Below, one piece after another: positions 18,380-26,391 of a stretch of 64,000 bases of DNA (positions are counted from its first letter, which is position 1; every line of letters begins with the position of its first letter). The position numbers and the translations under genes are program-made. The notes under the pieces were generated by a model, which was not told where the DNA came from, did not search any database, and was given only the letters and a program-made list of their open reading frames with translations. The DNA lies in contig CASGBA010000009.1 in the NCBI GenBank assembly GCA_949299755.1, forward strand, positions 37,441 through 101,440, read 5' to 3'. The DNA comes from an uncultured Treponema sp. Lineage in GTDB: Bacteria > Spirochaetota > Spirochaetia > Treponematales > Treponemataceae.

Positions 18380-19702
18380 ATGTCGCAAAGTATTATCGGC
18401 GTTCATGACAAGCCGCCGCTTAACCGTTGGATTCCTTTGAGCTTCCAGCACGTTTTTGCCATGTTCGGTGCAACGATTCTTGTTCCGTTGCTGACGGGAC
18501 TCAGCCCTTCCACAGCTTTGTTCACCGCCGGAACGGGAACTTTGTTGTATATACTGGTTACCGGTGCCAAGGTTCCAGCTTTTCTCGGTTCGTCTTTTGC
18601 CTTCATTCCGGCCCTTACCGGTATTTCCGGCCAGTTCGGTATGCCTTATGCCCTTGGAGGGGCTTTTTGCGCCGGCTTGTTCTATGCGGTTGTCGGCGGA
18701 ATCATAAAAATCGCCGGGACAAAGTGGCTGGACAGGGCCTTGCCTCCTGTGGTCATAGGTTCCGTCATTATCGTTATCGGCCTTAATCTGGCGCCGACGG
18801 CCATGCAGTCTGCGATGTATGTCAACAATCAATATTCCTTGGTCGCTTTTTCCGTTGCCTTGTTCACCCTTGCGGTGGCAATAATTGCGACAATATTTTT
18901 CAAAGGCTTTTTTAACACCTTGTCAATTCTGATAGGGCTTGTGGGCGGGTACATATTTACCCTTGTCATGGGCAATTTTTTTCCGGCTTACAAATTCATT
19001 GACTTTTCCGTGGTGACAAGCTCGGACTGGTTCGGGCTTCCTTCTTTCGCTGTCCCTAAATTCGCTTTTGTGCCGATTCTGACATTCATCATTGTATCCC
19101 TTGCGACAATTTGCGAGCATTTGGGGGATACGCTTGTCACCTCAAAGGTTGTGGGGCACGATTTTTACAAAGATCCTGGGTTGCACCGCACCCTGACCGG
19201 TGACGGAATTGCCACAACCTGGGCTGCACTTTGGGGAGGTCCGCCCAACACGACTTACGGAGAGAACATCGGGGTAATGGCGATTACGAAGGTTTACAGT
19301 GTTTGGGTTATCGGCGGGGCTGCAGTGATTGCCATCATACTTTCATTCATCCACAAATTCGGCGCCATAATCCAGACGATTCCCGGGCCTGTCATGGGCG
19401 GGATTTCGATGCTTCTTTACGGGTTGATTGCTTCGAGCGGTTTGAGGACTATAGTTGAAAGCGGCGTTGATTATAAGGATAAACGGAACCTGACCATTTC
19501 CTCTGTTATACTTGTCATAGGTATCGGCGGCGGATTGCTGGAATTCTCTTTGAAAAATCCCGCCATCGATTTCAAGCTTGGAAGTGTCGCACTGGCAACT
19601 GTTGTCGGTATCCTTCTCAACCTGATTCTTCCGAAAACCCTTGATTCAAAAAAAACTGAGACAACGGATGCTCCTCCTGACAATGCGGCTTCAGGTGAGT
19701 AA
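18380..19702 (+). CDS. uraA: Uracil/xanthine permease, NCS2 family
   Basis: A 440-residue inner-membrane symporter with about 14 spans. QHVFAMFGATILVPLLTGL near residue 25, the signature AICEHLGD-like ATICEHLGDTL with a substrate-binding Glu, and GGPPNTTYGENIGVMAITKV around 285-310 are typical of UraA. It should import uracil with protons for salvage. Length is slightly above E. coli UraA. GGAGG lies 5 nt upstream of the ATG at 18380 and a strong terminator hairpin follows the gene. Confidence 0.92.
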   Translation: MSQSIIGVHDKPPLNRWIPLSFQHVFAMFGATILVPLLTGLSPSTALFTAGTGTLLYILVTGAKVPAFLGSSFAFIPALTGISGQFGMPYALGGAFCAGLFYAVVGGIIKIAGTKWLDRALPPVVIGSVIIVIGLNLAPTAMQSAMYVNNQYSLVAFSVALFTLAVAIIATIFFKGFFNTLSILIGLVGGYIFTLVMGNFFPAYKFIDFSVVTSSDWFGLPSFAVPKFAFVPILTFIIVSLATICEHLGDTLVTSKVVGHDFYKDPGLHRTLTGDGIATTWAALWGGPPNTTYGENIGVMAITKVYSVWVIGGAAVIAIILSFIHKFGAIIQTIPGPVMGGISMLLYGLIASSGLRTIVESGVDYKDKRNLTISSVILVIGIGGGLLEFSLKNPAIDFKLGSVALATVVGILLNLILPKTLDSKKTETTDAPPDNAASGE

Positions 19703-19708
19703 TCCTTT

Positions 19709-19740
19709 AAGCCCGGTAAAAAAGCCGGGCTTTTATTTTT
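19709..19740 (+). terminator. Intrinsic terminator after uraA
   Basis: Stem AAGCCCGG (19709-19716) with CCGGGCTT (19725-19732), an 8-nt loop and a T-rich tail. Confidence 0.85.
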
Positions 19741-19747
19741 TATTCCC

Positions 19748-19775
19748 TTGCAAGGCGGTTGCTTTCTGTTATAAT
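19748..19775 (+). promoter_or_regulatory. Leaderless promoter of the GH18 lipoprotein
   Basis: TTGCAA (19748-19753), 16-bp spacer, perfect TATAAT (19770-19775), then 8 nt to the ATG at 19784. Confidence 0.7.
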
Positions 19776-19783
19776 CATTGATT

Positions 19784-20827
19784 ATGAAATTAAACATGAA
19801 ATTTGGCGTGGTATTTTGTTTTGTTTGTGTTTTGTGTACCGTGGCGGAACTTTCTTCCTGTGCTTCGGATTCTCCGGCGGAAAAAAAAGTTTCCGTTCCT
19901 GAAGTTGATGTATCTTCCTACAGCGGAGAACAGGATGAGCCTGGAAGATTCCGGGAAATCTGGGCTTATTTGATGGACGGGGAAGAGGAGTATCTGGATT
20001 TTTCCTATCCCATAAGTGATATAGGTTATTTTGGCGCTGGAATTAACACTTTCGGGGAACTTATAGGCGTTCCGGACAGGCTGGAAATCGCGGAGTATAC
20101 GGGACGGGTGCATCTGGTTGTGGCGGACAACAGCAGGGCGTTAACCCATTTTTGCCTTGATCCCCAATATCCTGTGAGGGACAGTTTGCTTCAGGAGATT
20201 GCGGAGGCTTCCGCTGATTTTGACGGGGTTCAGATTGATTTTGAATTGGTTTCGGAACGGGACAGGGAGCATTTCTTTTCTTTCCTCGGGGAGTTGAAAA
20301 ACCTGGTCGCCCCCAAGCCTCTTTCCGTGGCAATCCCGGCAAGAACCCGGGACATATCCGGAGATCCCTATTCTTATTCCTCCATTGTCCCTTATGTGGA
20401 TCGTATCCTTATTATGGCCTATGACGAACACTGGAGCGGCGGTTCTCCCGGACCGGTGGCGTCAATGGATTGGTGCGCATCTGTTTCCGAGTATGCCCGT
20501 TCACAGATTCCCCTCGGAAAGCTGATAATGGGGCTTCCCTTTTACGGCCGGGCATGGGGAACACCTAATACATCGAAAGCTTACAGGTTTTCCACTCTTT
20601 CGGAATTAATGGCGGAGAAAAAGATTCTTCCCGCATCCGTTGACAGGAGTTCCGGACATCCGAATTTCTCCTATACGGAGCTTGTGTCTGTTTCCGTTTA
20701 TTTTGATGATGCCCAATCTGTTTTTAGCCGGGCGGAAATGTACCGGACTGCCGGTGTGGATAAAATAGGTTTCTGGCGTTTGGGACAGGAAGCTCCGGGT
20801 ATCTGGGAAATGCTCCGGATAGAATAG
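19784..20827 (+). CDS. GH18-family lipoprotein, glycosidase
   Basis: A 347-residue exported protein with a lipobox ending AELSSC (Cys about 26). The GH18 signature appears as FDGVQIDFELV near residue 147-157, including the catalytic glutamate of DxxDxDxE (the first Asp is replaced: DGVQIDFE), followed by LSVAIPA, ILIMAYDEHW and GLPFYGRAW. These match the SleL/YdhD branch that acts on peptidoglycan or chito-oligosaccharides rather than classic chitinases. I infer envelope glycan hydrolysis. It converges with an M15 peptidase lipoprotein gene, which also suggests envelope remodelling. The TTG at 19778 is rejected as a start because it would fall within the predicted leader. Confidence 0.88.
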   Translation: MKLNMKFGVVFCFVCVLCTVAELSSCASDSPAEKKVSVPEVDVSSYSGEQDEPGRFREIWAYLMDGEEEYLDFSYPISDIGYFGAGINTFGELIGVPDRLEIAEYTGRVHLVVADNSRALTHFCLDPQYPVRDSLLQEIAEASADFDGVQIDFELVSERDREHFFSFLGELKNLVAPKPLSVAIPARTRDISGDPYSYSSIVPYVDRILIMAYDEHWSGGSPGPVASMDWCASVSEYARSQIPLGKLIMGLPFYGRAWGTPNTSKAYRFSTLSELMAEKKILPASVDRSSGHPNFSYTELVSVSVYFDDAQSVFSRAEMYRTAGVDKIGFWRLGQEAPGIWEMLRIE

Positions 20828-20851
20828 GGATGTATATAGTGGGATGCGGTA

Positions 20852-21820
20852 TTACTTTTCCGGGGCGGCATTTAAGATTTTGCTGTATAAAATTACTTCC
20901 GGGCGGTATTCAAAATGCATATTATCCCAAATCATCCATTTCCCTCCCCAGATGAAACCGTTATTTTCAAATATCCGGATTACTTGCCGGGGCGGCATCC
21001 AGCGTCTGTCCAAAGGAAGCAACATCCAGTTTTCAGGATCAATGTCCCGGCGCCATGCCCAGTAGATGTTTTTTTGTCCCCAACCCCGGGGCAGGACATC
21101 CACGGCTATTCCCATGCTGTGGAATGAACGGTTCCCTGAATCACTTATCTCCCTCCAATTGTAACTGTCCGCACGGGAAAGGGTGTCAACAAAGTTTTTC
21201 ACTTCTTCGTCGGTTTTCGCCGCTTCAAGTATTTGTTTTTCTATGACGGCGAGGGGTTCCTTTATACGTTCGTGGACATTGCTCCTTTTTCCCAAAAAAG
21301 ATATTTGGATTATATGCTGCTCCACGGCCCTGCGGCTTTCACAGTCGTAAATCAAGTCGTAGAAAAACTGCGGGGAAGAAGCGCCTTCCCGTCTGTTTTC
21401 GGGTGAGCTGAATTTCCTTATGCGCTCAACCTCTTCCGGGGAAAAATCCGCCGGATCCGGTATTTCTTCGGAGTATTTGTAAAATAATTTCCAGTAGCTG
21501 TCTTTGTCCGCCAGTTTGTCTGCCGGCAGGAACCTGCCCCCGCACCAGTAAAGCTCCCCGCTCCGTGTCCCGGTGTCGATAAGGATTTTCCAGTCATTCA
21601 TTTCTTCATCATAAGACGCTGTGAAATCAATGTCAGGATAAGCTTCCTTCAGGATAGATAATCCTTCAGGTTCCACGGAGGATTCGTTCCCTGCGGCTTT
21701 CCCGGTTTCTGTTGATTCAGTTTTGTTCTGGATGTCTTTTTCAACGGAATTATATGCTACACACGAAAGTAATATTGAAATTATGAATATTAGTATGATG
21801 TAAAAATATTTCAGTTTCAC
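20852..21820 (-). CDS. M15-family D-Ala-D-Ala carboxypeptidase lipoprotein
   Basis: The mature protein carries SFHSMGIAVDVLPRG and WDNMHFEYRPE, the SxHxxGxAxD and HxxH-type zinc motifs of VanY/LAS peptidases, so it should trim peptidoglycan stem peptides. The N-terminus (MKLKYFYIILIFIISILLSC) is a textbook lipoprotein signal with lipidated Cys20. This start is a GTG at 21820, revealed by a promoter that ends 6 nt before it; the longer open frame adds 23 residues with no signal logic. Length is 322 residues, the first half being a family-specific extension before the catalytic domain. Confidence 0.87.
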   Translation of the reverse strand: MKLKYFYIILIFIISILLSCVAYNSVEKDIQNKTESTETGKAAGNESSVEPEGLSILKEAYPDIDFTASYDEEMNDWKILIDTGTRSGELYWCGGRFLPADKLADKDSYWKLFYKYSEEIPDPADFSPEEVERIRKFSSPENRREGASSPQFFYDLIYDCESRRAVEQHIIQISFLGKRSNVHERIKEPLAVIEKQILEAAKTDEEVKNFVDTLSRADSYNWREISDSGNRSFHSMGIAVDVLPRGWGQKNIYWAWRRDIDPENWMLLPLDRRWMPPRQVIRIFENNGFIWGGKWMIWDNMHFEYRPEVILYSKILNAAPEK

Positions 21821-21826
21821 GGAAAC

Positions 21827-21855
21827 ATTATTGCGGAAAAACTTGATTAAGTCAA
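21827..21855 (-). promoter_or_regulatory. Leaderless promoter of the M15 lipoprotein
   Basis: Minus strand TTGACT (21850-21855), 17-bp spacer, AATAAT (21827-21832), then 6 nt to a GTG start that gives a perfect lipoprotein signal. Confidence 0.72.
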
Positions 21856-21874
21856 TTTTTACTTGGCATAAGTT

Positions 21875-21903
21875 TTGACAGTTTACCATCGTTTCTATAT
21901 ATT
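21875..21903 (+). promoter_or_regulatory. Promoter of the FMN reductase gene
   Basis: Perfect TTGACA (21875-21880), 17-bp spacer, TATATT (21898-21903). The leader is about 59 nt and ends with a GGGAGG ribosome site. Confidence 0.7.
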
Positions 21904-21968
21904 TACAGGTATGTTCTAATTCATGGTTTAATCGCTGAAAGAAAACAAAGACACCGGGAGGTCGGGAA

Positions 21969-22589
21969 ATGAAGGTTTTGATTTTAAACGGGAGTCCCCG
22001 CGAAAAGGGGAATACATTTACGGCTTTGAAGGAAGTTGCCTCCGTCCTTGAAGAAAACGGTATAGAAACAGAAACCGTGTCCCTAGGACGGGAAGTAATC
22101 CGAGGTTGTCTTGCCTGCGGTTATTGTTCCGGGCATGGGAAATGCAGCGTTAACGATATTGTCAATGAATTGGCCGGGAAGTTTGAAGCCGCCGACGGCC
22201 TTGTGGTCGGTTCTCCTGTTTATTACGCCTCCGCCAATGCCACCCTTGTTGCCTGTTTGGACAGGCTTTTTTACAGCACCCGGTTTGACAAAACCATGAA
22301 GGTTGGAGCCTCCGTTGTTGTTGCCAGACGGGGCGGCTGTTCCGCGACTTTTGATGAACTGAATAAGTATTTTACGGTATCGGGTATGCCTGTGGTTTCA
22401 AGCCAGTATTGGAACAGCGCCCACGGCGGCGCTCCCGGGGAAGCTGCCAGGGATGAGGAAGGGATGCAGACAATGCGGACTCTCGGCCGGAATATGGCTT
22501 TTTTAATTAAGAGCATTGCCCTGGGCCGGGAACAATACGGCCTTCCCCGGTCAGACGAGAAGCCCGCAAGAACCAATTTTATCAGGTAG
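21969..22589 (+). CDS. NADPH-dependent FMN reductase / flavodoxin-like iron-sulfur flavoprotein
   Basis: The 206-residue protein has the flavodoxin-like start LNGSPREKGNT that binds FMN phosphate, the SPVYYASAN loop that contacts the isoalloxazine ring, and a Cys-rich CLACGYCSGHGKC segment near residues 44-57 as in the multimeric flavodoxin (WrbA/iron-sulfur flavoprotein) families. It probably reduces quinones or disposes of oxygen or electrophiles with NAD(P)H; the exact donor cannot be told. GGGAGG precedes the ATG. Confidence 0.85.
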   Translation: MKVLILNGSPREKGNTFTALKEVASVLEENGIETETVSLGREVIRGCLACGYCSGHGKCSVNDIVNELAGKFEAADGLVVGSPVYYASANATLVACLDRLFYSTRFDKTMKVGASVVVARRGGCSATFDELNKYFTVSGMPVVSSQYWNSAHGGAPGEAARDEEGMQTMRTLGRNMAFLIKSIALGREQYGLPRSDEKPARTNFIR

Positions 22590-22725
22590 CCGCAGGTTTT
22601 ACGCTGACACTTTGGCAGCCCTGTGCCCGCTCCGGGGAAGGGGGTTGCCTCAGTTGCTTTTGTCCGTGGAGAAAACGCATCCGGTGATTTCGCTTTGTAT
22701 CCGCTCAAAGGAATAAGGCTTGTGT

Positions 22726-22759
22726 AAAAAAGGCTGCCCGGTGTGGGCAGCCTTTTTTT
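22726..22759. terminator. Bidirectional intrinsic terminator
   Basis: A6, GGCTGCCC (22732-22739), 5-nt loop, GGGCAGCC (22745-22752), T7. Symmetric and placed between the converging FMN reductase and GH13 genes. Confidence 0.92.
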
Positions 22760-22791
22760 GTCGCTTGTTGCGCCAAGGGGAACCCGCAGGG

Positions 22792-25700
22792 TCACCCGTT
22801 CTTGTCCGCCGGCAGGTTCCTTGTCTTGTACTCAGATTCCGCCAAAGCCTTGTTGCAAAGGGTTTCAAGGTTTTTGGGCTGCAAGGGATGGACGCCCCAG
22901 ACAGACCAGGAGGCGAACAAAAGATTGATGAGGTGTTCCGCGCTCTCTTTGTTGAACCAGTTTTCCCCGTCCCATTCGTGAACCTGCAACAGACCCTTTG
23001 CCGCATCCGACCCCAGAAGTGTATTGAATACGGTTCTAAGTGAAAGTATTTTGCCGGCAAAGGATAGCAATACTTTAAGGATGTAGAAGTTGTGCCCGGT
23101 TTCGTGGGAGGAAACCCCCTGATCCGTAAGGATGTCGGAAATCTTCCTGTCCAGGCTCCAAAGATCCACTAGTTTCTCCAGCGCTTTCGGCGGAAGCTTT
23201 CCGCGGAAAAGGCTGGATACAGGCATTATTAGGGCGGCTCCGGCAAAGACTTCTGGATAGACACCTTCCTTTATTATGGGTGCCTGTGACACCAGGATTC
23301 TGCTCAAACCTTCGGCGAAGGAAATCCAGGCGGCTTCCGTGTCGAATCGGAATTTACCTTCCCTGTAGCCCGGCAACTGGGCTATTTCCGGGATGGTGGA
23401 TGCCTTGTATTTTCCGCGGACAAACTCCGCGAATTTACCGTAGAAGTTCTTTACGGGTTTTTCAAGCTCCCGTATGAATTTCCCTTCAGGGGAGGAGACA
23501 GGCAGTATGAAGGGTTTTTTCCGGAGCCGTATTCCGAATATGGAAAGGATGCCCCTGAAGAATTCCCCGATTGTGTAACCCGCTCCGCCGGGGAGGGCTT
23601 TTGCCTTGTATCCGCTGTAATCCTTGCCGCCTGTAACCAGAGACCTTATTTTCTGGAAGTACTGGGGAGTCGTTACCGCGGAAAGGGCTTCGTACAGTTC
23701 TTTGAGGAAGATGTTCTGGAGACCCATGAATACATCGGCAATTCCCTTTCCGTTCAGGGAATCATGCAGTTTCCTGTATATGCCGTCAGGGTCGTCGGCT
23801 TCATAAATATTCATGAAAACCTGCGCCTGGAACCCGTCAAGGGCGGCGAACATTCCCTGCTCGGCCAAATCCTGCACCGACCGGAGATACCATAAACCGG
23901 AACGGATTTCCTGCATGATGCAGAATCTGTCCGGTTTCACCAGAAGGGCCAAGCCTTCGGAAAGGGTTTTTTGCACCAGTTTCTTGGTTCCGTCCGGTTC
24001 TTTTTGGGCCGCGGCAGCGGATATGCGTATCCAGCCGGAAGTTCTTTCGTATTTGTTGTTGTAGAGGATGAGGGCCCTTTCATTGCCTGCCCGGTTTGAC
24101 CAGGCAAAAACATTTTCGTTTACGCCGTTCCCCGTGTAAAAGTCGTAAAGAAGGAAGTTTTCAACCCCGGCAAAAAGCCAGCGTTTCTTCATCAGCGGAA
24201 AAATTTCCCGTTGGTGCCTGTAAAGGAGGCCTTCGTCCACCTGTTCATCCCTGTAAGCCCTCCGGTATTCCATGCCGTATTTTTCCTCGAAGCCTTCAAT
24301 CTGTCCGTGACCGAACATGGGAAGACCTGGCATGGCAACCATCATTGTACACACACCGAAATATTTGTCGCCCTTCCCGAACTGGGCCACGGCTGTTTCC
24401 TCGTCGGGGTTATTCATGAAGTTGACATAACGTTTCAGGATTTCCGGGTCGAACTCTATGGTGTTTTTGATGGTGCTGCGGTATTTGTCGTTGTCCTCCC
24501 GCTTCAGCATATTCATGAAGGCGGAATTGTAAACCCGGTGCATTCCCAGGGTTCGGACAAAGTAGCCTTCCATCATCCAGAAAGCTTCCGCAAGAAGGAG
24601 GGTGTCCGGGATTTCCCTTGCGCACCTGTCCACCACTTCCCGCCAGAATTCTTCCGGTATACGGCGTTCAAATTCGTCACGGGTTATGGCGAATTGGGAT
24701 CGGCTGGCAATGTCACCTCCCCGCCCCGGTTCAGGATACCACAACCGCTGTATGTGTTTCTTCGCAAGAACCATGGCGGCGTCAAACCTGATAATCGGGA
24801 AATTCCTCGCCACGTGGAGGATTTTCTGTATCACCTCTTCCCTGGCGGCGGGGTTGAGGAAATCTATTTGCGCCGTGTCGTTCCAGGGCATTCCGGTTCC
24901 GTCGTTTCCGTGGTATATGTAGCGGGTATCCCCGGAGGAATTGTCCACCCGCTTGAACACAACGGCGCAGTCGGTTTTGCTGTAATAATGGTTTTCCAGG
25001 AAGATGCTTACCCTGCCGTCATGGGAAAGGTTTTCCCCGTTAAAATCGTAGGTGGGGAAGGGGCAGTCCCTTGTCTGCACAAACAAATCCGGCTTCTCCA
25101 CAACCCAGCGGGAATCCATGCCCGTATGGTTCGGAACCATGTCCGATGCCAGCCTGATTCCCCGCTGCCAGGCCCGCCTGCGCAGGTTGTCCAACGATTC
25201 CCAGCCGCCCAGCTCCCGGGCGATTTCGTAATCGTCCAGGCTGTAAGCGCTGGCTGCCGCCTCCGGGTTACCGCATATCTGCTTGATTCTTGCGCTTGCA
25301 GGGGATCTTTCCCATAAACCTATCAGCCACAATCCGGTGAATCCGGCAGCCCCGAGAAAATCCAGCTCTTCGTCCGGGATTTGGTCAAGGCGTGTTATGT
25401 CTCTTCCGTATTTTTTTGAAAGCTGGCTGAGCCACACCAGGGTGCTTTTTGCCATGAGAACGACATTGGGCATCCATTCCCTGTCCGGGCTGTAGCGTTC
25501 ATATTCTTTGCTGATGTCCCCGAAATCGTAAGGGTTCATTTCCGGGTTTCCGCCGCCGATTCCGCCTGACCATCCGGGTTTGTTTTCTTCCGCCAGCACA
25601 TCCAGTCCGGCCAGAAGCCGGGCAAGCCAGTCACCCAGCAGGTAAGCCCAGTGGGTTCGTATGTATTCCAGCTGTCCCCGCAGGTCATTGGGTGAAAAAG

Positions 25701-26391
25701 CCACCGGAGCTTTCAGCATGGAGATTAAATCCAGTCCTTCCGGTCCGAAAGGCGGATTTTTGGCAGACCAATTCCTGAGGGTTTCCCAGAACAGGGCATA
25801 GCCGGGGACCTCTTTCAGTTTTTCATCATTGAACATGGGGAAAAACGGTTCAAAGGCCGGGTTTTCGTTTGCCAGCCGGAGGAGCATCATTTCTTCCAGG
25901 GTGAGTATGGAATTGGGTACCCCGGATTCCGGATCCACCTCTGAAAGCCACTTTTCCGGGGTCTTTTTGCCTTTGTAAACGCTGGCCGGAGGGAATTCCG
26001 TGGTGAAGGCGAAAAGAAGCCCTTCGGCTTTTTCTTTCCCCAGGGCGGATAAAACCTCCTCCCAGGCAAGCCTTGTGAAATCGGGGTTAATGTCCCGCCT
26101 GTAAAGGCGGCAGACATAGTGGAAAATCTCGTCTATCAACCCCATGGCGTTGAGGGAGCCGGCCTTCAGGTAAGCCTTCGGTTCCGCTCCCGGCGGGAGG
26201 TTGTCGTTGTATTTTTTGACGAAAAGACGTACCGCCTTGAGCCCGGAAAGAATCACGTTTCCGGAGGAGGCGAAAAGCTGGGAATCAAATTTACACCGCC
26301 GCCGGCAGTCCGCTGATATATGGAATTCTTGGAACTGCCGGTCCAACCCTTTTTCATTTGTTGAGAAGGAAAAATCGAAGGTGTCTTTCAC
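22792..26391 (-). CDS. Large GH13 alpha-amylase-family enzyme with extra domains
   Basis: A 1199-residue cytoplasmic protein. Unusual N-terminal residues 1-300 precede a GH13 barrel with region I DMVPNHTG, region II IIRFDAAMVLAKKH containing the nucleophile Asp, and region III LLAEAFWMMEGYF with the acid Glu. Region IV reads FMNNPDEETA: the usual His of NHD is Pro. The last 400 residues (after about 800) have no domain I can name. Its GTG start overlaps the malQ stop (GTGA) with AGGAG upstream, so the pair forms a maltodextrin/glycogen-type operon. The His change at region IV is unusual and may alter specificity towards transglycosylation or phosphorolysis; this is inference. Confidence 0.85.
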   Translation of the reverse strand: MKDTFDFSFSTNEKGLDRQFQEFHISADCRRRCKFDSQLFASSGNVILSGLKAVRLFVKKYNDNLPPGAEPKAYLKAGSLNAMGLIDEIFHYVCRLYRRDINPDFTRLAWEEVLSALGKEKAEGLLFAFTTEFPPASVYKGKKTPEKWLSEVDPESGVPNSILTLEEMMLLRLANENPAFEPFFPMFNDEKLKEVPGYALFWETLRNWSAKNPPFGPEGLDLISMLKAPVAFSPNDLRGQLEYIRTHWAYLLGDWLARLLAGLDVLAEENKPGWSGGIGGGNPEMNPYDFGDISKEYERYSPDREWMPNVVLMAKSTLVWLSQLSKKYGRDITRLDQIPDEELDFLGAAGFTGLWLIGLWERSPASARIKQICGNPEAAASAYSLDDYEIARELGGWESLDNLRRRAWQRGIRLASDMVPNHTGMDSRWVVEKPDLFVQTRDCPFPTYDFNGENLSHDGRVSIFLENHYYSKTDCAVVFKRVDNSSGDTRYIYHGNDGTGMPWNDTAQIDFLNPAAREEVIQKILHVARNFPIIRFDAAMVLAKKHIQRLWYPEPGRGGDIASRSQFAITRDEFERRIPEEFWREVVDRCAREIPDTLLLAEAFWMMEGYFVRTLGMHRVYNSAFMNMLKREDNDKYRSTIKNTIEFDPEILKRYVNFMNNPDEETAVAQFGKGDKYFGVCTMMVAMPGLPMFGHGQIEGFEEKYGMEYRRAYRDEQVDEGLLYRHQREIFPLMKKRWLFAGVENFLLYDFYTGNGVNENVFAWSNRAGNERALILYNNKYERTSGWIRISAAAAQKEPDGTKKLVQKTLSEGLALLVKPDRFCIMQEIRSGLWYLRSVQDLAEQGMFAALDGFQAQVFMNIYEADDPDGIYRKLHDSLNGKGIADVFMGLQNIFLKELYEALSAVTTPQYFQKIRSLVTGGKDYSGYKAKALPGGAGYTIGEFFRGILSIFGIRLRKKPFILPVSSPEGKFIRELEKPVKNFYGKFAEFVRGKYKASTIPEIAQLPGYREGKFRFDTEAAWISFAEGLSRILVSQAPIIKEGVYPEVFAGAALIMPVSSLFRGKLPPKALEKLVDLWSLDRKISDILTDQGVSSHETGHNFYILKVLLSFAGKILSLRTVFNTLLGSDAAKGLLQVHEWDGENWFNKESAEHLINLLFASWSVWGVHPLQPKNLETLCNKALAESEYKTRNLPADKNG

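Noticed and set aside
24211..25317. 368-codon plus-strand frame within the GH13 gene
   Set aside because: It is a shadow of the GC-rich GH13 coding sequence, which has full catalytic motifs on the opposite strand.
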